Shown: positions 37,212 to 45,675 of the stretch, piece after piece | How the letters are laid out: every line of letters starts with the position of its first letter | Numbering within the stretch: the stretch's first letter is position 1 | Assembly (NCBI GenBank): GCA_014529675.2 | Contig: CP076040.1 | Coordinates: forward strand, 3,553,894-3,617,893 | Source: Opitutia bacterium ISCC 52 | Lineage (GTDB): Bacteria > Verrucomicrobiota > Verrucomicrobiia > Opitutales > UBA2995 | Reading direction: 5' to 3' | DNA length: 64,000 nucleotides | The notes under the pieces: generated by a model | Seen by the model: only the letters and a program-made list of their open reading frames with translations | Told to the model about the DNA's origin: nothing | The model's database searches: none | Position numbers and translations under genes: made by a program

Positions 37212-38852
37212 ATGAAGCTCATTACATTCACACTCATCAGTACGGCGATCATTGGCGCTGTGACAACTCCGATTTCTGCACAGGATCAAGAACCCTTCCT
37301 CTACGAGGTCCGTCCTCTATTTGAAAACGGTGAGCATTCGGGAAATACTTATCGGTTTAGAAATGTGGGGCTGATTCAATGTCCCAATGGCGACTTGTTG
37401 GCCTTTGTCGAAGCGCGCTATGCGGTAAGCGACCATAGTGAGAAGGATGTTCTTATGCGACGGAGTACCGATCGCGGAATCACCTGGGGGCCTTACGAAG
37501 CAGTGTGGGGGCATTTGGATGAAGACCACGCAGGCTGGAAGGATCCGGCCCCAGTGGTGGACGAAACGACGGGTCGGCTGTTCTACTTCATGAACACCAA
37601 CGAGAGTGAAAAACGACTCTTCTACATGACCTCCGATGACAATGGATATAACTGGTCCGACCCGATCCGTATCCCCGACAGTTTGCTTCGGCCCGAATGG
37701 AAACGGTGGCGCAATAATCCTGGTCCCGGCATTCAACTTAAATTAGGGAAATACAAACATCGCATGCTCATTCCCGGACACATCGTGACTCATGAAGACC
37801 GACATTTCTCAGTGGTGTGGTACAGCGATGACCATGGAGAAACCTGGCAAGTAAGTGAAACGGCAGTCCAGGGTTCGGATGAGGTGAGTATCGTCGAACT
37901 GAGCGATGGACGCGTTTTGATGAACATCCGTTCGCACGGGGATTTGGACCCTGGACTGGATCCAGACTACCGCAACTTTATGTATAGCAAAAACGGGGGT
38001 GAATCCTGGTATGGCCTGGAAACCGTTCATGATCTTATCTGGGAATCCGGTCATGGATCCATCACGCGAATGGAAACTTCGGATGGGAACCGCCTTTTTG
38101 CGTTTAATCCAGTCGTGGTAAAACGCAGGGACTTGACCTGCTTTGTCAGTTACGATGAAGGCAAGACCTGGCCGTTCAAACGAGTCATTCATGAAGCAGG
38201 TGGGTATAGCTCAGTAGTCGTAATGGACAACTACGACATCGCTCTGGCACACAATCATGGACACGCAGGACAAGAAGGAATTGATTTTGTGCGCTTCAAT
38301 CTAAGCTGGCTCACAGACGGGCGAGAACATGTGAACGAACCCGTGCAAACACTGCCAAAGATTTCGATAAATGAGGATCATAAAACGATCTGGCGCGAAG
38401 ACTTCGACTTGTCCGACGGAGTCATTCACGACGGTGGTAGCACAGCCTGGTCGACGCTGGATGCTGGCTCTACTCCGGGAGGCGCAGCCATAAGTCAGGG
38501 CAAGTTTCGAGTTAGCGATGCAGATGTAGAAACGATCTGGCAAACAGAGAAGATCGATGTTGCCGATCTCTCAAAAGTTTCCATCGCAATGGATGCGATC
38601 AAGATCGGAAATTTTGACCGATCTGACTCGTTGTCTATTGCTTATCAACTGGATGACTCCGATGCAGTGACGGTCGAATCTTTAAATTTTTCATCAGATC
38701 CAGAGGAGGACTTCGAAACCTATCAGGTCCGCCACCAGCAAGTAGATGTTTCGGGTCATCAGCAGTTACAGCTTATCATTCGAGCCCGAGTTAATGGGGC
38801 CGACAAGGCGTTGTATTGGGATCGTGTTGAGGTGAGTAAGCCCCAGCCCTAA
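37212..38852 (+). CDS. Exo-alpha-sialidase-like BNR-repeat protein
   Basis: 546 residues from ATG 37212, which starts a signal peptide (MKLITFTLISTAIIGAV). The GH33/BNR propeller shows FRNVGLIQ in the FRIP position, Asp-boxes RSTDRGITWGP, TSDDNGYNWSDP, YSDDHGETWQV and YSKNGGESWYG, and the EARYA and ELSDGRVLMNIRS segments of the active site. Residues about 395-546 form an extra beta-rich domain (IWREDFDLSDGVIHDGG...YWDRVEVSK), probably carbohydrate-binding. The enzyme would release terminal sialic or related nonulosonic acids, though BNR proteins also include other activities. A terminator hairpin follows. Confidence 0.87.
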   Translation: MKLITFTLISTAIIGAVTTPISAQDQEPFLYEVRPLFENGEHSGNTYRFRNVGLIQCPNGDLLAFVEARYAVSDHSEKDVLMRRSTDRGITWGPYEAVWGHLDEDHAGWKDPAPVVDETTGRLFYFMNTNESEKRLFYMTSDDNGYNWSDPIRIPDSLLRPEWKRWRNNPGPGIQLKLGKYKHRMLIPGHIVTHEDRHFSVVWYSDDHGETWQVSETAVQGSDEVSIVELSDGRVLMNIRSHGDLDPGLDPDYRNFMYSKNGGESWYGLETVHDLIWESGHGSITRMETSDGNRLFAFNPVVVKRRDLTCFVSYDEGKTWPFKRVIHEAGGYSSVVVMDNYDIALAHNHGHAGQEGIDFVRFNLSWLTDGREHVNEPVQTLPKISINEDHKTIWREDFDLSDGVIHDGGSTAWSTLDAGSTPGGAAISQGKFRVSDADVETIWQTEKIDVADLSKVSIAMDAIKIGNFDRSDSLSIAYQLDDSDAVTVESLNFSSDPEEDFETYQVRHQQVDVSGHQQLQLIIRARVNGADKALYWDRVEVSKPQP

Positions 38853-38880
38853 AGAAGTAAACGGATAAGGTTATAAACAC

Positions 38881-38922
38881 AAAGCCCGACAGCAACGGGT
38901 CAAACGTCACTGCCGGGCTTTT
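38881..38922 (+). terminator. Rho-independent terminator-like hairpin
   Basis: AAAGCCCGACAG pairs with CTGCCGGGCTTTT across an 18-base loop with one mismatch, ending in TTTT, about 30 nt after the sialidase-like gene stop. The stem is symmetric enough to serve the minus strand as well. Confidence 0.65.
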
Positions 38923-38941
38923 ATAGACTAAACTTAACAAA

Positions 38942-39094
38942 CTAAAACTTAAACGTATTACTCAAATAAATGGTTCTGGGGTTGGGAATACGGATAACAG
39001 ACACTTGCCCATCCGGATTGGTAACTACTGGAATATCGTCGTCATCTCCGAATGCGTTGCGGATATTAAGCTGAACTCTCCAGTCAATCTTCGA
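38942..39094 (-). pseudogene. C-terminal fragment of a TonB-dependent receptor
   Basis: Minus-strand translation reads KIDWRVQLNIRNAFGDDDDI, then PVVTNPDGQVSVIRIPNPRT and IYLSNTFKF-stop. A final WxVQLNxRNxFG strand and a last strand ending in aromatic TF are the C-terminal beta-strands of TonB-dependent receptors, in the form common in Opitutia. The remaining about 800 residues are absent: upstream the sequence changes directly into an ECF sigma-factor gene in another frame, overlapping at 39084-39094. This is a non-functional remnant. Confidence 0.78.
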
Positions 39095-39362
39095 TCTCCA
39101 TATATCGATTCTCTCCTCGAACAGCAGCAGCCCTCAAGGCGTTGAGGGCAAAATTGCGCGCGGTTGCAAATAGAAAGGCTTTGGGGGCACGAATCTGCCC
39201 CTTGTCTCGAGCCTTCAGAACACGCAAGTAAGCTTCCTGAATCACATCATTCACATCTAATCCGCTTGGGAAGCGACTCTTGAGCCAGGAACGCAACATG
39301 TCCTCATGCGGCAGCAAATGCTCAGCAAACCAATGGCCTTGTTCTGAATTTTCGGGAGGCAT
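39084..39362 (-). pseudogene. Truncated ECF sigma factor (region 2 only)
   Basis: 92 residues. DMLRSWLKSRFPSGLDVNDVIQEAYLRVLKA followed by APKAFLFATARNFALNALR is region 2 of a sigma-70 ECF factor (core-binding and -10 recognition). Normal length is about 170-190 aa; region 4 is missing, because the frame ends within TonB-receptor sequence. In this lineage ECF sigma, FecR-type anti-sigma and TonB receptor genes are often adjacent, so one deletion of the intervening part could explain the fusion. It might still make a region-2 peptide, but promoter recognition would be impaired. Confidence 0.8.
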
Positions 39363-39563
39363 TTATTAAAAAAGTATACTTATCCACCAATTTGACAACA
39401 GACATAACTGAATTGACTAAGGATTTTTTGGAAAAGTCCCAAAACAGGATATTCAATGGGCCGGTCGTAAAATGGACGCAAAATGGAACAGGATTCTGAC
39501 GGGCTAGTCTCTTCTTTGTCATTGACCCTGGAATTCTGAGCCAGAATATTTCCAGTCCCTAAG

Positions 39564-39995
39564 ATGAAATCTATAAAATACTTTATCCAACTCGTTACCA
39601 GCCTGGTCGCACTGACCACGTTCAATCTTTCAGCAGGAGCGATGGAAGTCAGTCCTGAAGCAACAGAAGAAGTTCGCGTCGTTGCAGCGAAGGCAAAACT
39701 GAGCGCCGAGTCGGATGCATTGGTTGTATTTGCCAAAGGTTTATGCTGCCCGTCCTGCGCTATTGGTGTTCGGAAGATGATCAGTAGCCTAGATTTTGTG
39801 GATCGGAAACGTTTCAACAAAGGCGTGGAGCTCGATACGAAAGTTCAACTGATCACGGTGGCGATTGGAGAAGAAAAGACCCCGAATTATGAGTCTCTCA
39901 CCGAAGCCATTGTAGATGCCGGTTACGATCCGGTGCACTCCTACAGCCTTAATGAAGGCAATCTTTTGACCAAGCCGCTGATTACAGACAGCTAG
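39564..39995 (+). CDS. Exported heavy-metal-associated (HMA) domain protein
   Basis: 143 residues with a signal peptide (about 1-26). The HMA-like core has a metal-binding CCPSC (CxxC) motif near residues 71-75 (GLCCPSCAIGVRKMI) and the domain ends with AIVDAGYDPVHSY. Such ferredoxin-fold domains bind Cu+ or similar soft metals; export points to periplasmic metal handling. It is followed after 7 nt by an outer-membrane barrel-like protein, with which it is probably co-expressed. Confidence 0.85.
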   Translation: MKSIKYFIQLVTSLVALTTFNLSAGAMEVSPEATEEVRVVAAKAKLSAESDALVVFAKGLCCPSCAIGVRKMISSLDFVDRKRFNKGVELDTKVQLITVAIGEEKTPNYESLTEAIVDAGYDPVHSYSLNEGNLLTKPLITDS

Positions 39996-40002
39996 TCCAA
40001 AC

Positions 40003-40827
40003 GTGAAGTCCCGCTTCATTCTAATCCTCGGGGTCACACTCACCCTGGGACTCCCGTCGGCATTGTTATCGGATCAACCGGTATTTAATGAGATGCCCCG
40101 TTGGGACAATGGCTGGGGCGTACAGCTCGTGCAGGAAATGCGACGAGAAAGCGATTTGATGTCGGGAAGTGAGATCATTGCCGAAGGATACTCTGAGGAC
40201 GTCGACATCCTTCACCTCGAAGGCGTTTACACTTGGGACAAGTCCATTCGTATGACCGCGAAACTTCCCTTCGTCATGCATGCCAGTCGAGAGCTGCCGG
40301 ACGGAAACGGCGGGATGATGACCCAACGGAATGAAGGAATCGGAGATGCCACCCTCGCTCTTCCGCTTAAAAAGTATTTCAATTTGGACGGCCGCAGTGG
40401 CTCCTGGACATTGGCCCCACAAGTGAGAGTACCACTGTCAGGGGATGATGAATACGAAGTCTACGACGGTGCCTGGGGAGCTGGATTGTCGGCGGGTTAC
40501 GAAACAGAGACCTACAACTATTTATTTTCTACCGGAATTAGCGCCTGGAGCTTCGGAGACGGAGAACCCTTTCGAGCTTCGGCTCACATGGACCTCGGTC
40601 TGAACTTTCGCCTATTTAAAACTTCCGGTCATGTGAAGTGGGAAACCGATTTCATATTCGAAGACGATGGACATGAGAAATTGCTCGTGGGACCTCACGT
40701 GTATTTGCGAATCAATGATGAATTCCACGCCCAAGTGATGTACAAGAAGGAAGTCCATGCCCGACGAAACGCCCTCGATCATGGACATGGCAAAATCTTG
40801 AAGTTTGGACTGGCCTTCGTCTATTGA
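40003..40827 (+). CDS. Outer-membrane beta-barrel-like protein
   Basis: 274 residues from a GTG start, with a signal peptide to about 23. Alternating amphipathic strands run through the length (SIRMTAKLPFVMHASREL; GDATLALPLKKYF; GSWTLAPQVRVPL; GAGLSAGYETETYNYLFS; KILKFGLAFVY with a C-terminal aromatic). This is the usual look of a small transporter-like outer-membrane barrel. Its pairing with the HMA protein suggests a metal-related envelope function, but no family name can be given with certainty. Confidence 0.75.
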   Translation: MKSRFILILGVTLTLGLPSALLSDQPVFNEMPRWDNGWGVQLVQEMRRESDLMSGSEIIAEGYSEDVDILHLEGVYTWDKSIRMTAKLPFVMHASRELPDGNGGMMTQRNEGIGDATLALPLKKYFNLDGRSGSWTLAPQVRVPLSGDDEYEVYDGAWGAGLSAGYETETYNYLFSTGISAWSFGDGEPFRASAHMDLGLNFRLFKTSGHVKWETDFIFEDDGHEKLLVGPHVYLRINDEFHAQVMYKKEVHARRNALDHGHGKILKFGLAFVY

Positions 40828-40928
40828 AAATGGAGTTCAGGATAATCTTTGGACTATTTACGCATCTCAGCTTCAACATTTTAACTCGTTGATGTAACGC
40901 TCTTCGCAAGTGTAACGTTAAATAAGCT

Positions 40929-42167
40929 ATGTGGAAATTCGCCTTCCAGTTTCTTTTTGCACTCTCCTTCGGTATATCAGTCTCGGCCGCAGAGGTTTAC
41001 TGGCCTGGTTGGTTGGGACCCAATCGAGATGGGCAAGTAGATTACTTTAAACCTCCAGCTGAATGGCCACAATCGCTAACGAGCGATTGGAGCCTGGTAG
41101 TCGGTGAAGGTTCGGGGATGCCTGTCGTAGTCGAGGACCGAGTCTATCAACAGGCACGACAAAATGGAGAGGAAGTGGTGCGAGCGATAGATTTAAAATC
41201 CGGAGAAGTGATCTGGCAAAAAAGTTACCCGGTAAAATATCAAATACAGCACTTCGGCACAAGACACGGGAATGGACCACTCTCGAATCCAACCTGGGCC
41301 GATGGCCGACTCTTTACGCTGAGTGTTACAAATATTTTCTCTGCCTGGGATGCAGACTCCGGTGAACTGTTGTGGCGCAAAGATTATTCCGATCGATTCA
41401 GAAACGCTTATCCCGATTGGGGTGCCTCTTACTCACCCCTGGTTGATGGTGAGCAAGTCATCATGCACTTTGGGGGCGCAGGCGGTGGCATTCTGGCTGC
41501 CTTCGACGTTGCTACCGGAGAAGAACTCTGGACCGAAGGCAATGACGGGGCCTGCCATGCTTCTCCCATCCTCGTCGAACTTGAAGGCATCCGCCAAATC
41601 GTGGAATGGAACCACGACGCCGTAGTAGGCATCGAAAGCCAAACCGGGAAACGACTCTGGGACTATGATATGCCTCACCGAGGTTCGAGCCAGAATTCCC
41701 CTACTCCCGTCCACTACCAAGGCCGCCTCCTCATCGGTGGAGAAAACCGAGGCATTCGTAGCTTGGAGCCAAAATTAGAAAATGGGAAATGGTCGGTTAC
41801 AGAAAATTGGCACCAAAGAGGTGTATCGCTCAACATGGCCTCTGCCATCATCAACGGCGATAGCCTCTATGGAAAATCACACCTCAAACGGGGACAATTT
41901 TTTCGCCTCAACCCCATGACTGGTGAAACGATCTGGCTCGGGCCAGCTCGCATGGGAGAATATGCCACCTTCCTCAGTATTCCCGGACACATCTTGGTTC
42001 TAAAAGACGACGCAACTCTAGAAGTTCACAAAACAGACACAGAAGACTATGAAAGAGTTGCCGTTTATACAGTTGCTGAAAGCCCCACTTGGGCGGCGCC
42101 TGTTCTACTCAAAGATGGTTTCCTCATCAAAGACCGGATGAAGCTTTTCAAGTGGTCAATGGAATAG
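40929..42167 (+). CDS. Exported PQQ-like beta-propeller protein
   Basis: 412 residues with a signal peptide to about 21. YWPGWLGPNRDGQVDYF at the N-terminus and strands such as DLKSGEVIWQKSYP, DADSGELLWRKDY, DVATGEELWTEGND, ESQTGKRLWDYDM and NPMTGETIWLG give a PQQ-like propeller of the planctomycete/verrucomicrobial type. Catalytic function is not apparent. It lies about 100 nt after the barrel-like gene on the same strand. Confidence 0.9.
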   Translation: MWKFAFQFLFALSFGISVSAAEVYWPGWLGPNRDGQVDYFKPPAEWPQSLTSDWSLVVGEGSGMPVVVEDRVYQQARQNGEEVVRAIDLKSGEVIWQKSYPVKYQIQHFGTRHGNGPLSNPTWADGRLFTLSVTNIFSAWDADSGELLWRKDYSDRFRNAYPDWGASYSPLVDGEQVIMHFGGAGGGILAAFDVATGEELWTEGNDGACHASPILVELEGIRQIVEWNHDAVVGIESQTGKRLWDYDMPHRGSSQNSPTPVHYQGRLLIGGENRGIRSLEPKLENGKWSVTENWHQRGVSLNMASAIINGDSLYGKSHLKRGQFFRLNPMTGETIWLGPARMGEYATFLSIPGHILVLKDDATLEVHKTDTEDYERVAVYTVAESPTWAAPVLLKDGFLIKDRMKLFKWSME

Positions 42168-42206
42168 AGGATTCAAAAATTCTGCGATTTTGAGAGAACT
42201 ATCCAT

Positions 42207-42332
42207 TTAAGGCTTCGCGGCCAACTTTTCATTCGGAGGATCAAGTCGCTCATTCATCCGCCGGAGCTGACCCTCAATAAAGCCCATATCTTCGAAGGGG
42301 TCACCACTGAAGCGCGCCCAGTAAATGCGCCC
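42207..42332 (-). pseudogene. In-frame 41-codon tail after the SelA-like gene
   Basis: Directly after the TAA stop (42333-42335) of the SelA-like gene the same frame continues for 41 codons with protein-like sequence: GRIYWARFSGDPFEDMGF then IEGQLRRMNERLDPP, and a second stop. It looks like the C-terminus of some protein, but not of a SelA-like enzyme, which normally ends near the first stop. It may be a remnant of another gene left by a deletion. Family unknown. Confidence 0.35.
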
Positions 42333-43547
42333 TTAGGCCCTTGCCTTCTGCAGTTCTTCCTTCACCCGAGTAACGACCGTTTCCAGGTGTTCCGGTTGCA
42401 GCATCCAGGTAGTGATATTGAAACCGTCTTCCCGCGGTCGGGCAACGGCAACAGATGGAGTGCCTTCCATGAGTGCATCTCTCACTTCGAATCCCGATAA
42501 GGTAAAGGCCCCAGGAGAAAAAGTAAGCATTAAGGTCGGGGCGGTATTGGGACTACTCGGAATGAAACTCTCGAGGGCAATACCTTTGATCGGAGACAGC
42601 TTTTCGGCCATCCAATCGATCTGGTTTTTCCAGCCTTTGTATTCCGCCTCGTAATCAATCTTGGTAAAGCGCTCAACCGCGATCCATAGAGCGACCAATT
42701 CTTCCTTGTTCACTTTCATGCCTCGGCCAATCCGGTCCGAACTGGGTGGACCGTTGAAACGAGCCGCCACGACCAGATCTTTTCTTCCCATCAATAATCC
42801 AGTGCTTTGTGGACCACGTATGGCCTTACCCCCGGAGATGGCAACCAGATCATAACCCATTTTAGTATATCGATAAAGATTCTCACGAGGAGGAATCCCA
42901 GCTGCCGCGTCGATGAAAGTGGGAATACCATGATCCTTCCCGATCTTTACAAATTCTTCGTGTTGGACGGGGCCATCGAGATTGTGCTCATCGGTAAAAT
43001 ATAGCATGGCTGTAAGGTCGTTGATGGCATCGAGCAGTTCTTGCTTCGTTTCTACGACCACGAGATCAACACCACAATTGGTGATGGCATGCGTATAACC
43101 CACGATGTGAGCTTTCTGAACGATCACCTCGTTCTTCATCCCGCTTAGATCAACCGGAATGCGTTTGGCTTTTTCCTCATCTATTCCAGTAAGGATCCCA
43201 GCGGTAGCCAGAGTCATGGCAGAGGCAGCTCCAGCCGTGACCATAGCCGCTTCACAGCCCACAAGCTCCGCAATATTTTCACCTACTGCATCGTGTAGGT
43301 CATCTAAGGATACATAGGAACCCGCAGTCTGCCGATAGGCATCAAGCACTTCCTCCGGCATCAAGCTGGCCGTCATGGTGGTATAAGCACCTGCCGCATT
43401 GATGATGGGTTTGATGCCAAGTTCGCCAAAGTAGTCGCGTGAAGGACCGGTCTCTGCAGCTTTGGCAGTTAAGGCGCCCCCCGCCATTGCACCGCCAATC
43501 ACAGGTAAACTGGAAAGGCGTTTGAGTAATTTCCTTCGGCTTAGCAT
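42333..43547 (-). CDS. Exported SelA-like PLP-dependent enzyme
   Basis: 404 residues. The N-terminus (MLSRRKLLKRLSSLPVIGG...) is a twin-arginine-type signal, followed by the SelA/DgaE-like fold: GIKPIINAAGAYTTM, VGCEAAMVTAGAASAM, FIDAAAGIPP (PLP-binding Asp) and SGGKAIRGPQSTGLL with the PLP lysine. Cytoplasmic relatives eliminate ammonia from amino sugars or amino acids (D-glucosaminate-6-phosphate ammonia-lyase) rather than make selenocysteine. Export is unusual and agrees with the signal peptides of both neighbours. Operon order is amidohydrolase, RidA, this gene (18-nt gap). Confidence 0.87.
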   Translation of the reverse strand: MLSRRKLLKRLSSLPVIGGAMAGGALTAKAAETGPSRDYFGELGIKPIINAAGAYTTMTASLMPEEVLDAYRQTAGSYVSLDDLHDAVGENIAELVGCEAAMVTAGAASAMTLATAGILTGIDEEKAKRIPVDLSGMKNEVIVQKAHIVGYTHAITNCGVDLVVVETKQELLDAINDLTAMLYFTDEHNLDGPVQHEEFVKIGKDHGIPTFIDAAAGIPPRENLYRYTKMGYDLVAISGGKAIRGPQSTGLLMGRKDLVVAARFNGPPSSDRIGRGMKVNKEELVALWIAVERFTKIDYEAEYKGWKNQIDWMAEKLSPIKGIALESFIPSSPNTAPTLMLTFSPGAFTLSGFEVRDALMEGTPSVAVARPREDGFNITTWMLQPEHLETVVTRVKEELQKARA

Positions 43548-43565
43548 GAATGAAATGGGCTTGAG

Positions 43566-44111
43566 TTACTCCGGAGCAATTTCGACGATCATCTCAATCT
43601 CAACGGCAATGTTGTTAGGTAAAGACCCCATACCCACAGCCGCCCGAGCTGGTTTTCCGGCATCACCGAAAATGGCAGTTAATACGGCTGTCGCCCCGTT
43701 TATGACAGCGGGTTGCTGAGTAAAGTCGGTCGGACAATTGACCATGCCATGCACTTTAACAACCCGTGTGACTCGATCAAGACTTCCGATTTCGTTTTTA
43801 AGAGAAGACAACAATGCGATCATGGTCAGGCGAGCGGCGTCCTTACCTTGTTCTATGGTAAGGTCCTTACCCACTTTGCCTTGGACAGCTCCTCCTTCTG
43901 GTTTCCTGGGACCGTGCCCGGATAAGAAAACCAGATTGCCAGTAGTTACGGCCGGGACAAAGTGATCATTTGGTTTCGCAGCGGTATTCAGAACAATTCC
44001 GAGTTCTTTCAACTTGGCTTCCGGACCAAGACTCTCTGCGGCAAAGGAAGCAAAAGGCCATGCCGTGACCAAGAGTAGTGTTTGGAGAATGGGGATTATT
44101 TTATTTATCAT
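43566..44111 (-). CDS. Exported RidA/YjgF-family deaminase
   Basis: 181 residues; about the first 24 form a signal peptide (MINKIIPILQTLLLVTAWPFASFA). The domain (about 35-181) has LVFLSGHGP, VVKVHGMVNCPTDF and PARAAVGMGSLPNNIAVEIEMI, carrying the key Arg and the late Glu of the family. RidA hydrolyses reactive enamines/imines released by PLP enzymes. Its start overlaps the amidohydrolase stop (ATGA) and it precedes the SelA-like gene, so it is well placed to process that enzyme's product in the periplasm (inference). Confidence 0.9.
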   Translation of the reverse strand: MINKIIPILQTLLLVTAWPFASFAAESLGPEAKLKELGIVLNTAAKPNDHFVPAVTTGNLVFLSGHGPRKPEGGAVQGKVGKDLTIEQGKDAARLTMIALLSSLKNEIGSLDRVTRVVKVHGMVNCPTDFTQQPAVINGATAVLTAIFGDAGKPARAAVGMGSLPNNIAVEIEMIVEIAPE

Positions 44112-45412
44112 TGTGGTGGATTAATTATGCGTTGCACTTCCGGGCGTCCTGGAGAGCGAGGGACATTAACTTCGTCCCAAGCAGGACTGGCAAGACCATT
44201 GAGATCCCAGACGACTTCACCTCCCAAGATCGTTAATTCGCAGCCCAATTTGTACTTTCCGTCAAAACGTGTCCTGGCGACATCCAGGAACCCAAAATTG
44301 CCTTCATGCTTTCGGAGGATTGCGACATCCGCTAAAGCCCCGACACTGAGGTGTCCGAGTTCTTCATCCATCTGAATGACCTTTGCTGGTTTCCAACTCG
44401 AGGCCTCAATAACTTCTTCCAGGGACATGCCAAGATTGAGAAACTTGGACATCACATTGAGCTGGTTCTTCATGGGACCATTCATACTTCCCGTGTGAAG
44501 GTCTGTGCTGATCGTCTGAGGACGCATTCCCTGCTCCAATGCTACGGTCGCAACGTTCCAACGAAAGCTGCCTCCGCCATGCCCCACATCCATAATGATG
44601 CCCCGGTCAATGGCCTCCATGACAAATGGCTTCAACTTACCGGAAAGATCTACAATCGATTCCCGTCCCAGCGCATCCGCAAAGCAATGAGTAAAGATAT
44701 CTCCGCGATTGAGCTCGTTCAGAAAGAGATGCTCAATGGACAAGGTTGGCTGAGCACGCCCGAAATCAACCATGACTGGTATGCCCACCCACTGGCCAGC
44801 TTCGACCGCTTTTTTAACCGGTGTCCAATCCGGGCCCTTGAAATGAGCCAACTTAATTCCGACGATGTATTCAGGGTACTCATACGCCATCATGGCTGCT
44901 AATTTAGGATCCATATCATTCAGATCCTGCTCGTCGGGATCTCCCCGCATACCCGCACCGACGATATTGAGAAAGGCTTTTACCCGAGTCTTGGATTTAT
45001 CAATGGTTTGGCGTTTAAATAGTTCGAAGTTCCGCCAGCCAGGACCCCCTGCATCGACAGCGGTCGTTACTCCATAAGGAAATGTGAATCCATCCGGTGG
45101 CAAAGCACTGTAACTATCTGCCAAATAGGCCCCTTCGGACGTTCCCCAAAATAAGTGAGCATGTATATCAATCAATCCAGGGGTCACATACAAACCCGAT
45201 GCATCCACCACTTTCGAGGCTGCGCTTTCAGGGATGGACGTTTCGACCGCTGCAATTCGGTCTCCTTGAATCGCCACATCGAAGGTACCGTTTCGGTCAT
45301 TTTTAGCGTCAATGACATGACCACCCTTCAGCAAGAGGTCGTAGTTTTGGCCGAAACTCCCAAGTGGGAAGGTCAAAGCAAACAAGCAACAAATAAAACG
45401 TGTTTGAAACAT
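44108..45412 (-). CDS. Exported amidohydrolase, dihydroorotase-like
   Basis: 434 residues with a signal peptide to about 21. DVAIQGDRIAAVE and GLYVTPGLIDIHAHLFWG hold the N-terminal beta-sandwich and the first HxH metal site; later motifs are KLAHFKG (possible carboxylated Lys region), THCFAD, DVGHGGGSF and STDLHTGSM (metal-ligand Asp). This is the group usually found with SelA-like enzymes and annotated as D-aminoacylase or dihydroorotase; deacetylation of an N-acyl or O-acyl acid is likely. It is the first gene of the trio, divergent from the sulfatase at 45676. Confidence 0.88.
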   Translation of the reverse strand: MFQTRFICCLFALTFPLGSFGQNYDLLLKGGHVIDAKNDRNGTFDVAIQGDRIAAVETSIPESAASKVVDASGLYVTPGLIDIHAHLFWGTSEGAYLADSYSALPPDGFTFPYGVTTAVDAGGPGWRNFELFKRQTIDKSKTRVKAFLNIVGAGMRGDPDEQDLNDMDPKLAAMMAYEYPEYIVGIKLAHFKGPDWTPVKKAVEAGQWVGIPVMVDFGRAQPTLSIEHLFLNELNRGDIFTHCFADALGRESIVDLSGKLKPFVMEAIDRGIIMDVGHGGGSFRWNVATVALEQGMRPQTISTDLHTGSMNGPMKNQLNVMSKFLNLGMSLEEVIEASSWKPAKVIQMDEELGHLSVGALADVAILRKHEGNFGFLDVARTRFDGKYKLGCELTILGGEVVWDLNGLASPAWDEVNVPRSPGRPEVQRIINPPQ

Positions 45413-45675
45413 AGATCGGCGAATGATGAGCGAGAACGACTTAACTGGAAACTTTCCTATTTTAACGAGCGTGGCAAGTCTTCGCCATAGCCCTAAAGAT
45501 TATTTTAGGAACAAGGATTTAATATGCTTCCAAAAAGAGATCCGGAATGGAGAGGCGCTTTAGTCTCAAATCATTCCGACAATTAATCCAGCTCACTTAT
45601 ACATCGAAGATTGCCTCCGTGCGCTTTAAGAAATTTCCTGGTTATACCGTGATAACTTTTTCCATCCACAACGAC

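Noticed and set aside
39384-39410. Promoter-like TTGACA / TATACT words upstream of the truncated sigma gene
   Set aside because: Spacing is not near 17 bp on either strand, so I do not call a promoter.
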